Positions 1-8,544 of a DNA stretch of 62,043 nucleotides are shown here, piece after piece (within the stretch, counting starts at the first letter, position 1; the number at the start of each line of letters is the position of its first letter). The DNA comes from an uncultured Flavobacteriales bacterium (GTDB lineage Bacteria; Bacteroidota; Bacteroidia; Flavobacteriales_D; Parvicellaceae). The stretch is from the NCBI GenBank assembly GCA_905480225.1, contig CAJQPO010000019.1, forward strand, positions 1 through 62,043. The letters run 5' to 3'. The notes below the pieces were generated by a model. It was not told the DNA's origin. It made no database searches and saw only the letters and a program-made list of their open reading frames with translations. The position numbers and the translations under genes are program-made.

Positions 1-299
1 AGATCAAGATTTAAAATATCTCCTGCTTTAAACTCAATATTACTCTGGCGGTTTACTTTTTCGTTCAGTTCTAGGCTCTTCGGACTAATATCATTCACCA
101 CAATTGGGCCTTGTGAGACCGTTTTTCTAATCAAGCTGGTAATCATTCCAATTCCAGCACCAATTTCGAGTAAAGATGAATGTTTGTTCATCCCAATTTC
201 GATTAGTTTCTCATGCATTAAATAGTGCCTTTCATGAAGTCCGGAGTTTAATTGAAACTCAGAAAAATCGTCATAAAAGTTTTCAACTTTATCTGTCAT
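1..299 (-). CDS. SAM-dependent methyltransferase, N-terminal part
   Basis: The first 99 codons of a class I methyltransferase are present; the gene continues beyond the left edge. The ATG is at 299 and the frame is open to base 1. The glycine-rich SAM-binding motif I (LLEIGAGIG) lies near residues 43-51 and an acidic residue after the second strand (VVNDIS) follows, as in the Rossmann fold of this family. Its start overlaps the stop of the flippase gene by 11 bases, so the two are probably translated together. Within a glycan operon it could methylate a sugar or lipid carrier, but the substrate cannot be read from this fragment. It could also be a general methyltransferase unrelated to glycans. 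Confidence 0.8.
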   Translation of the reverse strand, partial: MTDKVENFYDDFSEFQLNSGLHERHYLMHEKLIEIGMNKHSSLLEIGAGIGMITSLIRKTVSQGPIVVNDISPKSLELNEKVNRQSNIEFKAGDILNLD

Positions 300-1635
300 G
301 TTTTATTCTAGTAGTTGTAATGTTAGGAACAAAAATGCGCCATACTTGATTACCAATTCCGTCTTTTTTTCCTTTGTGCCAAAGGAATATGAAACATACG
401 GCAAAGATACCAAAATACGTAATGTTTGTTGCCCAGGCGGCACCAATTATTCCATATCTAGGTATTAATGTGAAGTCGAGAATCAAGGTGATAATTATAC
501 CAACAACGGTTGCTAATAAGTTTATCTTAACTTTTCCAACTGCAAAAATATAAGAGGATAGTGTCTTGGTAAGCGAGCTGAAGAACATGCCCCCTAGAAG
601 AATTTGAAAAGGTATTACGGATGCCTGGAATTCATGAGTATAAAGAAAGGGAATCACAAATGGCGAAATGATTACCCCAATAACCAAAACAATCAATACT
701 AGAAAATTATTGAACCGGGTTACTTTGATGGTTAGGTTAACGGATGGCTCCTTGCATAATATCGGGAAATAAACCAGATTAATTGCTTGTGGTATCATCC
801 AAATCATTTGAGATAAACTTACAGCAACTAAATAGTGACCTAATAAATCTAGCCTATCGTTAAAAAAGAAAGTAATAAACCAAATGTCGATTCGATAATT
901 GAGAAAATTAACAAGGTTTGATAAATGACCAATAAAAGAGAATTTCACAAAAGGATAAAGGTGATTTTTCCACCCAAACTTTTCAATTTTTATATTTTTT
1001 TGAATAATAACTTTTCGGCAGAAGTACAGTATCGGTAATGTGGTTACAATACTTATTACTGTTAATAACACGACCGCCATTTCAAAATTCTGAGCAGAAC
1101 CTTCTGCATGGGTAAAGAAAATCAAGGGAATAATGAACAGAGGAGATGCGATGGCCGTAAATAGAGAGCATCTGTTAATCCAGTCAATTTTTTGATAGCC
1201 TTGTAAAAAAGCAATTGCCATTTGCTTAAAAACAGTTAAGAAATAAAGCGTAAAAAAGTATGTGATAACGGTAGCACTAAAGTACTTTTTTGAGTGTATA
1301 ATTATGTTTTGATTGAATTGGTCTGCTATAAAATAGAAGGCAACAACAATCGCTGAACCCAGAAGAAGTATCGTAAGTGACATACTATATATTTTACCTG
1401 CACTAATTTTCTCATTAGCTATAAAATAAGTGATTGCGGTACCTATGCTTAAACCAAGAATTAAGACAAATAATTCAATGTTAAAACTGATTAATCCTAG
1501 TGCGCCCTTTGCTTCATCTCCCAAAAACCTAGCAATGCATACACTAATGAAAAATCCTGAGACTAAGTTTGGGATGCTAACAAGCAGGGTTTGAAAAACC
1601 TTATTTTTAAAAATATGTTTGACCTTACTCACCAA
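289..1635 (-). CDS. Wzx/MATE-like polysaccharide flippase
   Basis: This 448-residue protein is almost entirely hydrophobic, with about twelve to fourteen membrane segments spread over its whole length. The N-terminal pattern, an amphipathic start followed by LVSGFFISVCIARFLG, is typical of oligosaccharide flippases of the MOP superfamily (Wzx/RfbX), which move lipid-linked glycan units across the inner membrane. The ATG at 1635 overlaps the end of the aminotransferase gene by 11 bases and its stop overlaps the methyltransferase start, so this is one co-translated operon. The specific glycan is unknown. The family assignment is firm; a role in O-antigen or capsule export is inferred from the family and the neighbours. 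Confidence 0.85.
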   Translation of the reverse strand: MVSKVKHIFKNKVFQTLLVSIPNLVSGFFISVCIARFLGDEAKGALGLISFNIELFVLILGLSIGTAITYFIANEKISAGKIYSMSLTILLLGSAIVVAFYFIADQFNQNIIIHSKKYFSATVITYFFTLYFLTVFKQMAIAFLQGYQKIDWINRCSLFTAIASPLFIIPLIFFTHAEGSAQNFEMAVVLLTVISIVTTLPILYFCRKVIIQKNIKIEKFGWKNHLYPFVKFSFIGHLSNLVNFLNYRIDIWFITFFFNDRLDLLGHYLVAVSLSQMIWMIPQAINLVYFPILCKEPSVNLTIKVTRFNNFLVLIVLVIGVIISPFVIPFLYTHEFQASVIPFQILLGGMFFSSLTKTLSSYIFAVGKVKINLLATVVGIIITLILDFTLIPRYGIIGAAWATNITYFGIFAVCFIFLWHKGKKDGIGNQVWRIFVPNITTTRIKHDR

Positions 1636-2674
1636 ACTTCATTTTCAATTCCTTTAAAACGATCTGTACGTTCTGCGTCTCAAGAGACAATCGCATTAAA
1701 TTTTTTGTCGCATGAGCAACAACCCAGTTTTTAGATTGCTCTAAAAGTTGATAATGCCCTAAGAAGGCATCTTTGGATTTCAAGTTTTCTTTTCTGCCGA
1801 TTACCCAAAAAATGTGCGCATTGTGTCCGACCCTTCCTTGTGAAAAGGAGATGTTTTCGATAGCAGTTGAATTGAAGAAATCAAAATATAGATTCCAATT
1901 TGTAAGTCGATGCTGTGTTACCTTTTTTAAATCTTGCAATTGTGCCCATAAGAAAGCAGCATTAAGTTCACTTAATAGATAGCTTGATCCAATATCAACT
2001 TTTTGATAAAAAGAAATCTCGCCACGCAGGAACCTACTTCGGTTCGTACCTTTCTCTCTAATAATTTCAGCTCTCTCAAGTAGTTGTTTATTATTAATCA
2101 GAATTGCTCCTCCTTCACCGCAATGAATGTTTTTCGTTTCATGGAAGCTAATGCAACCAATGTCACCAAAAGTTCCAAGGTGCTTTTTGTTTTGATAGGC
2201 ATCTATGCATTGTGCAGCATCTTCAATCACGAATAAATGATGTTCTTTGGCAATGGCGCAGATCGTTTCCATGTCGCAACCAACTCCAGCATAGTGCATA
2301 GCTACAATTGCCTTCGTTTTGGTCGTTAGGAGTTGTTGGATTAGTCGTTCATCAATGTTTAGGGTATCTTCTCGGATATCGCAATAAACAACCTTGGCAC
2401 CGCGCAGCTCGAATGCATTTGCAGTACTGGGAAAAGTGTAAGGCGACATGATGATTTCATCACCGGGTTGGACGTCAATTAATATCGCTGCCATTTCTAA
2501 TGCATGTGTACAAGAGGGGGTCAAAAGAACGCGAGATTTTGTCAGCTCTTCGAGAAATTCCGTGCATTTCTTTGTAAATACTCCATCGCCTGAGAAATGC
2601 GTTCCAGTATCAATTAATTGCTGAATATATTTATTTTCGTTACCGGATAAGTAAGGAACGTGAAATGATGTCAT
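1625..2674 (-). CDS. WecE-like sugar aminotransferase (DegT/DnrJ/EryC1/StrS family), shortened C-terminus
   Basis: This is a PLP-dependent aminotransferase closest in motif to WecE, which makes dTDP-4-amino-4,6-dideoxygalactose. Visible signatures are LLTPSCTHALEMAA and PGDEIIMSPYTFPSTANAF in the cofactor domain, the PLP-contacting aspartate in VIEDAAQ, the Schiff-base lysine in SFHETKN and the substrate-side IREKGTNRSRF and DIGSSYLLSE segments. At 349 residues it is about 25 residues shorter than WecE (roughly 376). The missing part lies in the C-terminal domain between NAHIFW and the final RLSLE stretch. It is the first gene of the minus-strand glycan operon. The catalytic core is intact, so it may be active, but the shortening is unusual. 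Confidence 0.88.
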   Translation of the reverse strand: MTSFHVPYLSGNENKYIQQLIDTGTHFSGDGVFTKKCTEFLEELTKSRVLLTPSCTHALEMAAILIDVQPGDEIIMSPYTFPSTANAFELRGAKVVYCDIREDTLNIDERLIQQLLTTKTKAIVAMHYAGVGCDMETICAIAKEHHLFVIEDAAQCIDAYQNKKHLGTFGDIGCISFHETKNIHCGEGGAILINNKQLLERAEIIREKGTNRSRFLRGEISFYQKVDIGSSYLLSELNAAFLWAQLQDLKKVTQHRLTNWNLYFDFFNSTAIENISFSQGRVGHNAHIFWVIGRKENLKSKDAFLGHYQLLEQSKNWVVAHATKNLMRLSLETQNVQIVLKELKMKFGE

Positions 2675-2676
2675 TT

Positions 2677-3273
2677 ATGAAACTTGTTTTTGCAACGAAT
2701 AACAAAAATAAAATAAAAGAGATTCAATCGGCCATTTTGGGGAAAATGGAAATTTTAAGTCTAGCTGAAATTGGCTTCAGTGGCGAAATACCTGAAGATT
2801 ACGATACATTAGAAGAAAATGCTTTGCAGAAAGCCACGCACATAGCTACTAGATTCAATGTAAATTGTTTTGCGGATGACACCGGTTTAGAAATTGAAGC
2901 GCTTCAAGGAAGACCAGGTGTCTATTCCGCAAGGTATGCAGGGAGTCAAGCATCTGCTGAAAATAATATGGAAAAAGTACTAAGGGAACTGAAAGGAGAG
3001 TCTAATCGCAAGGCCTTATTTAGAACGGTAATTAGCTTAAAATATAATCAGCAAGATTATTTCTTTGAAGGAATTGTTCAGGGACAAATTTTGGAATCCA
3101 AGACTGGAGATGAAGGATTTGGTTATGACCCCATTTTTCAACCAGATGGTTTTTGTCAGTCATTTGCTGAAATGAGTATTGCTCAAAAAAACAAGATTTC
3201 TCATCGCGGTTTGGCGGTGAAACGGCTGGTTCAGTTTTTGGAAGACGAGATTACCGGATCGCCTGTTCAATAA
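2677..3273 (+). CDS. rdgB: XTP/dITP diphosphatase (RdgB/HAM1 family)
   Basis: This enzyme hydrolyses non-canonical purine nucleoside triphosphates such as dITP, ITP and XTP to the monophosphate and pyrophosphate, keeping them out of nucleic acids. The 198-residue protein begins MKLVFATNNKNK, the conserved nucleotide-binding start of the family, and contains FADDTGLEIEAL, GRPGVYSARYAG and GFGYDPIF. The ATG at 2677 is preferred over the in-frame ATG pair at 2665 because it gives the family start and does not overlap the divergent aminotransferase gene, although AAGGAACG just before 2665 could serve as a ribosome site. Its last 23 bases overlap the convergent ddl gene. Confidence 0.93.
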   Translation: MKLVFATNNKNKIKEIQSAILGKMEILSLAEIGFSGEIPEDYDTLEENALQKATHIATRFNVNCFADDTGLEIEALQGRPGVYSARYAGSQASAENNMEKVLRELKGESNRKALFRTVISLKYNQQDYFFEGIVQGQILESKTGDEGFGYDPIFQPDGFCQSFAEMSIAQKNKISHRGLAVKRLVQFLEDEITGSPVQ

Positions 3274-4216
3274 GGGTAGAATACAGGGCTTCAAGACTAA
3301 TCCCTTCAATTGCTGCCATTTTGGGTGTAATGCTTTCTGCTGATTGACCAGGAACCGTGTTGATTTCGATTACACAAGGTACATTTTCACGAATAATATA
3401 ATCTACTCTGCAAACACCTGCGAGTCCTAGCTTTTCGTATATCTCTTTTGTAATTGATTTGATTTTTTCAGTAAGTTGATCTGAAATTCGAGCGGGAGTA
3501 ATTTCGGTAGATTCACCATTGTATTTGGCATTGTAGTCAAAAAACGCATTGGATGTTACAATTTCCGTAATTGGAAGAGGACAGACTTGCTTGCCATTAA
3601 AATATACTCCGTTAGTTACTTCTGTTCCTGCGAGAAATTCTTCAACAATTACTTCTTCCCCATGTGCAAATGCATTTTTGATTGCTTCGCTGAGCGTATT
3701 TTCTGTGGTTACTTTGGAAGCTCCAAAACTAGAACCTCCGTCATTAGGTTTTACAAAACAGGGCAATTTTAAATAGTCAATGATTTCTTTGTCGGAATAG
3801 TCATCTTGCGACTTCAATAATAGTGCCTTGGCACATGAAAAACCAAGAGAATCCAGCACCCGATTGCAGTAATATTTATTAAAAGTTAATGTTGATGTTA
3901 AGTGATTGCATGTAGTATAGGGAATGTCTATTAAGTCAAAATAAGCTTGTAATTTACCATCTTCACCTGGCGTGCCGTGGATCACAATCAGCGCACAATC
4001 AAATCGAATTATTTTATCTTCAAGCAATACGCTGAAATCGTTTTTATCTACAGGTAATTGCTTACCGTTAGGATCGTAAACCCAATTCTTATCTATTATG
4101 CGTATTCTATGTGCGCGATAATCTGTGTTGTTGAGGTTATTCATTATTGTATCTGCACTTTTAAATGAAATCTGTGCTTCTTCAGAAAACCCCCCATCAA
4201 TAACGGCTATGTTCAT
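3251..4216 (-). CDS. ddl: D-alanine--D-alanine ligase
   Basis: This ATP-grasp ligase joins two D-alanines for the peptidoglycan stem peptide in the cytoplasm. The 321-residue protein has the N-terminal loop HGTPGEDGKLQ, the ATP-grasp segments FVKPNDGGSSFGASKV and VIVEEFLAGTEVT, and the metal and substrate motifs CRVDYI, EINTVPGQ and S-x-x-P. The ATG at 4216 gives the standard MNIAVIDGG start. An ATG at 4237 lies only one base below the -7 box at 4239-4246 and is less likely. The gene runs away from the PASTA, T9SS and rluD operon and shares the short divergent promoter region with it. The 3' end overlaps rdgB convergently by 23 bases. Confidence 0.93.
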   Translation of the reverse strand: MNIAVIDGGFSEEAQISFKSADTIMNNLNNTDYRAHRIRIIDKNWVYDPNGKQLPVDKNDFSVLLEDKIIRFDCALIVIHGTPGEDGKLQAYFDLIDIPYTTCNHLTSTLTFNKYYCNRVLDSLGFSCAKALLLKSQDDYSDKEIIDYLKLPCFVKPNDGGSSFGASKVTTENTLSEAIKNAFAHGEEVIVEEFLAGTEVTNGVYFNGKQVCPLPITEIVTSNAFFDYNAKYNGESTEITPARISDQLTEKIKSITKEIYEKLGLAGVCRVDYIIRENVPCVIEINTVPGQSAESITPKMAAIEGISLEALYSTLIEQAIR

Positions 4217-4238
4217 TTTTAAACGTTTATAGTACATA

Positions 4239-4246
4239 CAAAATTA
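4239..4246 (-). promoter_or_regulatory. Predicted -7 box for ddl (TAATTTTG)
   Basis: Read on the minus strand this is TAATTTTG, matching the Bacteroidota -7 consensus TAnnTTTG, 22 bases before the ddl ATG. No clear -33 TTG was found at the usual distance, so confidence is moderate. Confidence 0.45.
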
Positions 4247-4319
4247 AGGAGGGAATTATAAATTTATTATTTGCTCTTCACTACTTATTAACAGAGATTA
4301 TTTAGCACATCAATATTTT

Positions 4320-4327
4320 TATCTTTG
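4320..4327 (+). promoter_or_regulatory. Predicted -7 box for the PASTA/T9SS/rluD operon (TATCTTTG)
   Basis: TATCTTTG fits TAnnTTTG exactly and lies 14 bases before the ATG at 4342. It points away from the ddl box, so the gap of about 125 bases is a divergent promoter region. The -33 element is not obvious. Confidence 0.5.
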
Positions 4328-4341
4328 TTTCGAAGAATACG

Positions 4342-5250
4342 ATGAAAGTATATATACTTATAGCCCTAGGAACAATCTTACTCTGTGTTGTTCTTTTTAG
4401 AAAAAGACTGAAGCCCTATTTTAGGTTTTTGTTTTCCAAACTGTTTTTACTGAATTTAATAGCGGCTCTTACGGTTGCGGGATTCGCCTTTTGGGGTTTG
4501 CTCGTTTATTTAGACAATTATACATTGCATGATGAAAACATTGCGGTACCCAACTTTCACAGCTTGCACGTTGATGACCTAGATGCGTTTGCCAAAGAAC
4601 ATAATTTAAGGTATAAAATAAGTGATTCCATTTATTCAGAAAACGCACTCAGAGGTACAGTTGTAAAGCAGGATCCGATAGCACATACTGAAGAAACAGA
4701 ATCTTTTGTGAAGCCAGATAGGACCATTTATTTAACAGTGATTCGTTCAGGAGTTGAGTATAAGACTATGCCAAAGGTGATTGATTTATCGAAGGATTTT
4801 GCTATTTCAAGTCTAAAGATTAATGGTTTGCGGTACAGAATAAAACCAGTTGCTGGAGAATATCGGGATTTAGTATATGGCGCAGAATTTAATGGAACCC
4901 AAATCAAACAAGGGGAGCAGGTTCCAAGGAATTCAGAGATTCTTCTTTTAATTGGGAAGGGTGTCAATGGAGATCCTACAGGTGTTCCAAATTTGTATTG
5001 TCATACAATAGATGAAGCAAGATTAGCGTTAAACGGATATTCTCTGTTTTTAGACTTTCAATGTTCGGATTGTTTAACTGCAGCGGATTCTGTTAACGCA
5101 AAAATATTTAAGCAAGTGCCTGGAGCAGTTAGTGTAGGAAATAGTACCATTCGAGAAGGTTCGGACATCACTGTTTTTGCTTCAATTGGTAGCGATTGTG
5201 ATAACAATGCTGCGTCTGATACTTCTAAAGTTATGTCAACTAACCCATGA
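4342..5250 (+). CDS. Membrane-anchored PASTA-domain protein
   Basis: This 302-residue protein has two hydrophobic segments (about residues 3-20 and 33-57) followed by an extracytoplasmic region with three PASTA-like units, starting near IAVPNFHSLHVDDL, KTMPKVIDLSKDF and TGVPNLYCHTIDEA. PASTA domains bind peptidoglycan or muropeptides in Ser/Thr kinases and PBPs. Here there is no kinase or transpeptidase domain, so it is a stand-alone PASTA protein, a form often seen in Bacteroidota beside ddl and rluD. The stop overlaps the next start in an ATGA, so translation is coupled. A role as a wall-binding or wall-sensing protein is inferred. Confidence 0.88.
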   Translation: MKVYILIALGTILLCVVLFRKRLKPYFRFLFSKLFLLNLIAALTVAGFAFWGLLVYLDNYTLHDENIAVPNFHSLHVDDLDAFAKEHNLRYKISDSIYSENALRGTVVKQDPIAHTEETESFVKPDRTIYLTVIRSGVEYKTMPKVIDLSKDFAISSLKINGLRYRIKPVAGEYRDLVYGAEFNGTQIKQGEQVPRNSEILLLIGKGVNGDPTGVPNLYCHTIDEARLALNGYSLFLDFQCSDCLTAADSVNAKIFKQVPGAVSVGNSTIREGSDITVFASIGSDCDNNAASDTSKVMSTNP

Positions 5251-7505
5251 GGCTAATATTAACCATTACTATAATTATTATTTATTCCAAAGCCTACAAT
5301 CAAAAAGAAGGAGGAAATGAATTGTTGTCGCCTTTGGGTTTCAATCATGTGCTAAGTGGCATGGAGAATGGCGGACCAACTAAAAACGTTGATGGTTTAT
5401 TTTACTATGAATACGATACCTTAAAATTGCCGGAGGGAAAAGGTTTAATTGATGATTTTACTACCAACAAATTCAAACCAATAAATGCCCAACCAGGCGA
5501 CCCATTAGTTAATGATACCAGTTGGTTTCACCTTTATCGATTGGGAGTGCCAGATGCCATGGGTAGTGAATACATGTTTGATACTACCTATTACACACTG
5601 ATTGATACGGTAGTGGGATTTGGATTTGATTCATTAGTTTATACCAATGTGGCTTTTGGAAGTATTGAGGTTTTGGTCTATGATCTATGTTCTTATCCTC
5701 CGACATCTTATTTAGACACCGTTTGGCCAAATAGTGCATACATCGACTCGGTGTGGCCAACTTCGACTATTGTTGTTCCGTTTACTGATCCAAGCCCTGA
5801 TTTAGAACAAGATTCGGTTATTGTGTACAAGGTTGCTACGTCTGTGCTGGATACCGGCTACTTGTGGGTAGATAAATTCGCCTATTTAAACAATACATAC
5901 GCTATTGATCCGCCGTCTTATGGAGTGGTTACATTTGATGGCCTTAATGAGGTTGGGTATCCATACAATTTTATCAGTACAAGTGCAGGAAAAGGAGACT
6001 ACCTGACCTCTGTGCCCATAGATTTGGCTTTGCGCACAGATGGTACACCTTGGGGCGTATCTGATTCTTTAGAACTAAGCTTTTGGTACCAGCCTCAAGG
6101 ACTTGGCAATGAGCCCGAACTAAATGACTCGTTGGTCTTGCAGTTTTGGTCTCCTTCTGATCAAGTTTGGGCATCGGTATGGTTTGCACAGGGCGCACCA
6201 TTAGACACCTTTAAAAGGGCCAGTATTAAAATCCGAACGGTCAATTATTTATTAAGTGGATTTCAATTTAGGTTTATTAATTACGGGGCACTTAATGGCA
6301 GTTTAGATCATTGGCACATCGATTTTGTTCAGTTAAAATCTAATGCCATTAATGATGAAACTTTGCAAGAGGTTGCAATTCAATACCCGGTAAATACTAT
6401 GCTTAAGGAATATACATCGATGCCATGGAAACACTTTAAAGAAAGCCCGGAGTCTAATATGCTAGATTCTGTTAATTTAAGGTTAGCTAATTCTTGGACA
6501 TTGAGTGTCGCAGCAAACACCACAAAATACGACGTGTCAGAAAGTGGAACGATGTTGACAACTGTATTTGCAGATAATGCAACGAGCAGCGTGGCTGCAA
6601 GAGGCAAGCTTTCGATCCCTATTGATGTGTACCAAGATGCTGCTTGGTTTTATTACGATACTGCAGTATCAGATACCAGTGCGTTTTTTGAGGTAGATTT
6701 TAACTTTACAGGAGGCGTATTCTTGACTAAAAGTAACGAGACGTTTTCATTGAAGCAGACCTTTACCAACTTTTATGCTTATGACGACGGTACTGCTGAA
6801 GCTGCTTATGGTATAACAGGAACTCAACCAAAACTTGCATATCGATTTACAACGACTTTAAGTGATTCATTATTTGCGGTTAAGATTCATTTTGAGCCAT
6901 CTGTGAATGATGTTAGTCTTGACCCATTTATCTTGATGATATGGGATAATGATGGTCCAGGGGGCACCCCGGGAAATGTAATTTATGAAGAGCCGTTATT
7001 GAAAACTCCAAAGTATAACTTGGGTGTGAATGGCTATTACGTTTATGAATTAAGTGAAAAAGTACTCTTGAATGGCACTTTTTATGTTGGTTGGAAACAA
7101 ACAACAAGCAGTCGTTTAAACGTTGGTTTTGACAAAAACATAGATAATCAAGATAAGATTTATTACAATGTTTCAGGTACTTGGGCGAATACTTCGTATC
7201 AAGGTTCGTTAATGTTGCGACCCATGTTTGATGGTGCTCAACCCACGGGCTGGGTTTCTAATGAAGACGTTAGATTATTAGCGAGAGCATACCCAAACCC
7301 TTCGTCTTCCTATCTTTATCTTGAGATGGCAGAGACGGGAAGTTTTGAGTATCAATTCATGGATTTAAATGGGCGGGTATTGGATCAAAATAAGTTTGTA
7401 AACGGAACTCAGATTCCAGTTCAGGGATACGCTGCGGGCATTTATATGTTGAAAGTGTTAGATAAAATGGGGAACTTCACCATTTTAAAGGTGATAAAAG
7501 AATAA
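5247..7505 (+). CDS. Secreted protein with MAM-like domain and T9SS type A sorting domain
   Basis: This 752-residue secreted protein has an N-terminal signal peptide (about residues 1-18). A region near 226-375 has the alternating jelly-roll look of MAM/laminin-G-type domains, including LELSFWYQPQGL and DHWHIDFVQL. The last 80 residues form a T9SS type A sorting domain: YPNPSS, a strand pair ending FMDLNGRVL, then AAGIYMLKVLD and IKE. Proteins of this kind cross the outer membrane through the T9SS and are attached to or released from the cell surface. It is coupled to the PASTA gene by ATGA and to rluD by TAATG, an odd place for a surface protein. Its specific function is unknown. Confidence 0.85.
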   Translation: MRLILTITIIIIYSKAYNQKEGGNELLSPLGFNHVLSGMENGGPTKNVDGLFYYEYDTLKLPEGKGLIDDFTTNKFKPINAQPGDPLVNDTSWFHLYRLGVPDAMGSEYMFDTTYYTLIDTVVGFGFDSLVYTNVAFGSIEVLVYDLCSYPPTSYLDTVWPNSAYIDSVWPTSTIVVPFTDPSPDLEQDSVIVYKVATSVLDTGYLWVDKFAYLNNTYAIDPPSYGVVTFDGLNEVGYPYNFISTSAGKGDYLTSVPIDLALRTDGTPWGVSDSLELSFWYQPQGLGNEPELNDSLVLQFWSPSDQVWASVWFAQGAPLDTFKRASIKIRTVNYLLSGFQFRFINYGALNGSLDHWHIDFVQLKSNAINDETLQEVAIQYPVNTMLKEYTSMPWKHFKESPESNMLDSVNLRLANSWTLSVAANTTKYDVSESGTMLTTVFADNATSSVAARGKLSIPIDVYQDAAWFYYDTAVSDTSAFFEVDFNFTGGVFLTKSNETFSLKQTFTNFYAYDDGTAEAAYGITGTQPKLAYRFTTTLSDSLFAVKIHFEPSVNDVSLDPFILMIWDNDGPGGTPGNVIYEEPLLKTPKYNLGVNGYYVYELSEKVLLNGTFYVGWKQTTSSRLNVGFDKNIDNQDKIYYNVSGTWANTSYQGSLMLRPMFDGAQPTGWVSNEDVRLLARAYPNPSSSYLYLEMAETGSFEYQFMDLNGRVLDQNKFVNGTQIPVQGYAAGIYMLKVLDKMGNFTILKVIKE

Positions 7506-8533
7506 TGGAAGAAGGGCAACCTCAAGAATCGGAGGAATTATTTGAACATCATAGTTTTGTTGCTGATAAAGGGCAGGAACCGTTAAGAATTGACAAATTT
7601 TTAATTGATCGTGTACCGAATACATCTCGGAATCGTTTGCAGATTGCAGCTAAAAATGGAAATATATTAGTTAATAACACTCCAGTAAAATCAAATTACA
7701 AGATTAGACCGAACGATAAAGTCTCTATCGTTTTGCCTTATCCAATTCGAGAAATTGAGTTAATTCCTGAGAATATACCTATAGATATTGTTTACGAAGA
7801 CGAAGATGTACTGGTATTGAATAAGCAAGCTGGAATCGTGGTTCATCCTGGGTATGGTAATTACAGTGGTACATTAGTTAATGCATTGGTTTATCATTTT
7901 GAAAACCTCCCTAGTAGTAGCGAATACGATAGTAGACCTGGTTTGGTGCATCGTTTGGATAAAAATACTACCGGAATAATGGTTGTTGCAAAATCTGAAA
8001 ATGCACTGACTCACTTAGCGAAACAATTTTTTAATCGCACTTCTGATAGGCGATACTTTGCTTTGGTTTGGGGGGATGTGAAAGAAGATATTGGCAAGGT
8101 AGAAGGTAAAGTGGGTAGGTCTGTTAAAAATCGGAAAATAATGGATGTTTTTGATGATGATTCTGAATATGGTAAACCAGCAGTTACGCATTATGAAGTG
8201 ATGCAACGATTTGGCTACGTAACATTGGTTAAATGTAAATTGGAAACGGGTAGAACACATCAAATTCGCATACATATGAAACACATTGGGCATCCTCTTT
8301 TTGGCGATCCTGAGTATGGTGGTAATAAAATTTTGAAGGGCACTACTTTCAGTAAGTACAAGCAGTTTATTGAAAACTGTTTTTCTATCCTCCCTCGGCA
8401 GGCGCTTCATGCAAAAACACTTGGATTCGAGCATCCTGTAACTAATGAATGGATGAGTTACGAGTCGGATTTGCCAGAGGATATGAAATTAGTATTGGAA
8501 AAATGGAGCCGATATTCAACCGGCTCCAATTAA
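7505..8533 (+). CDS. rluD: RluD-family 23S rRNA pseudouridine synthase
   Basis: This 342-residue enzyme isomerises uridines to pseudouridine in 23S rRNA (positions 1911/1915/1917 in the E. coli enzyme). An N-terminal S4 RNA-binding domain (about 17-80, with RIDKFLIDRVP) precedes the RluA-type catalytic domain, with the catalytic aspartate in VHRLDKNTTG near residue 150 and TGRTHQIRIHMKHIGHP downstream. The start shares the last base of the upstream stop (TAATG), so it is the third cistron of the PASTA operon. The last bases of the gene form the stem of a hairpin that appears to terminate the opposing gene. Confidence 0.92.
   Translation: MEEGQPQESEELFEHHSFVADKGQEPLRIDKFLIDRVPNTSRNRLQIAAKNGNILVNNTPVKSNYKIRPNDKVSIVLPYPIREIELIPENIPIDIVYEDEDVLVLNKQAGIVVHPGYGNYSGTLVNALVYHFENLPSSSEYDSRPGLVHRLDKNTTGIMVVAKSENALTHLAKQFFNRTSDRRYFALVWGDVKEDIGKVEGKVGRSVKNRKIMDVFDDDSEYGKPAVTHYEVMQRFGYVTLVKCKLETGRTHQIRIHMKHIGHPLFGDPEYGGNKILKGTTFSKYKQFIENCFSILPRQALHAKTLGFEHPVTNEWMSYESDLPEDMKLVLEKWSRYSTGSN
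8494..8527 (-). terminator. Intrinsic terminator for the CsgG/LpoB-like gene, inside the 3' end of rluD
   Basis: A perfect 7-bp stem (GGAGCCG at 8505-8511, CGGCTCC at 8521-8527) encloses a 9-base loop. On the minus strand it is followed by ATTTTT, giving a rho-independent terminator shape 17 bases past the minus-strand stop at 8545. It lies wholly within the rluD coding region. Confidence 0.6.
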
Positions 8534-8544
8534 AATCAAGTTGT

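Noticed and set aside
4235-4237. Upstream ATG as start of ddl
   Set aside because: It is one base below the predicted -7 box and adds a non-conserved MYYKRLK segment; the ATG at 4216 matches the family start.
8015-8434. Minus-strand reading frame of 139 codons inside rluD
   Set aside because: It lies wholly opposite a conserved enzyme, has no recognisable domain, and its composition mirrors the rluD codons.
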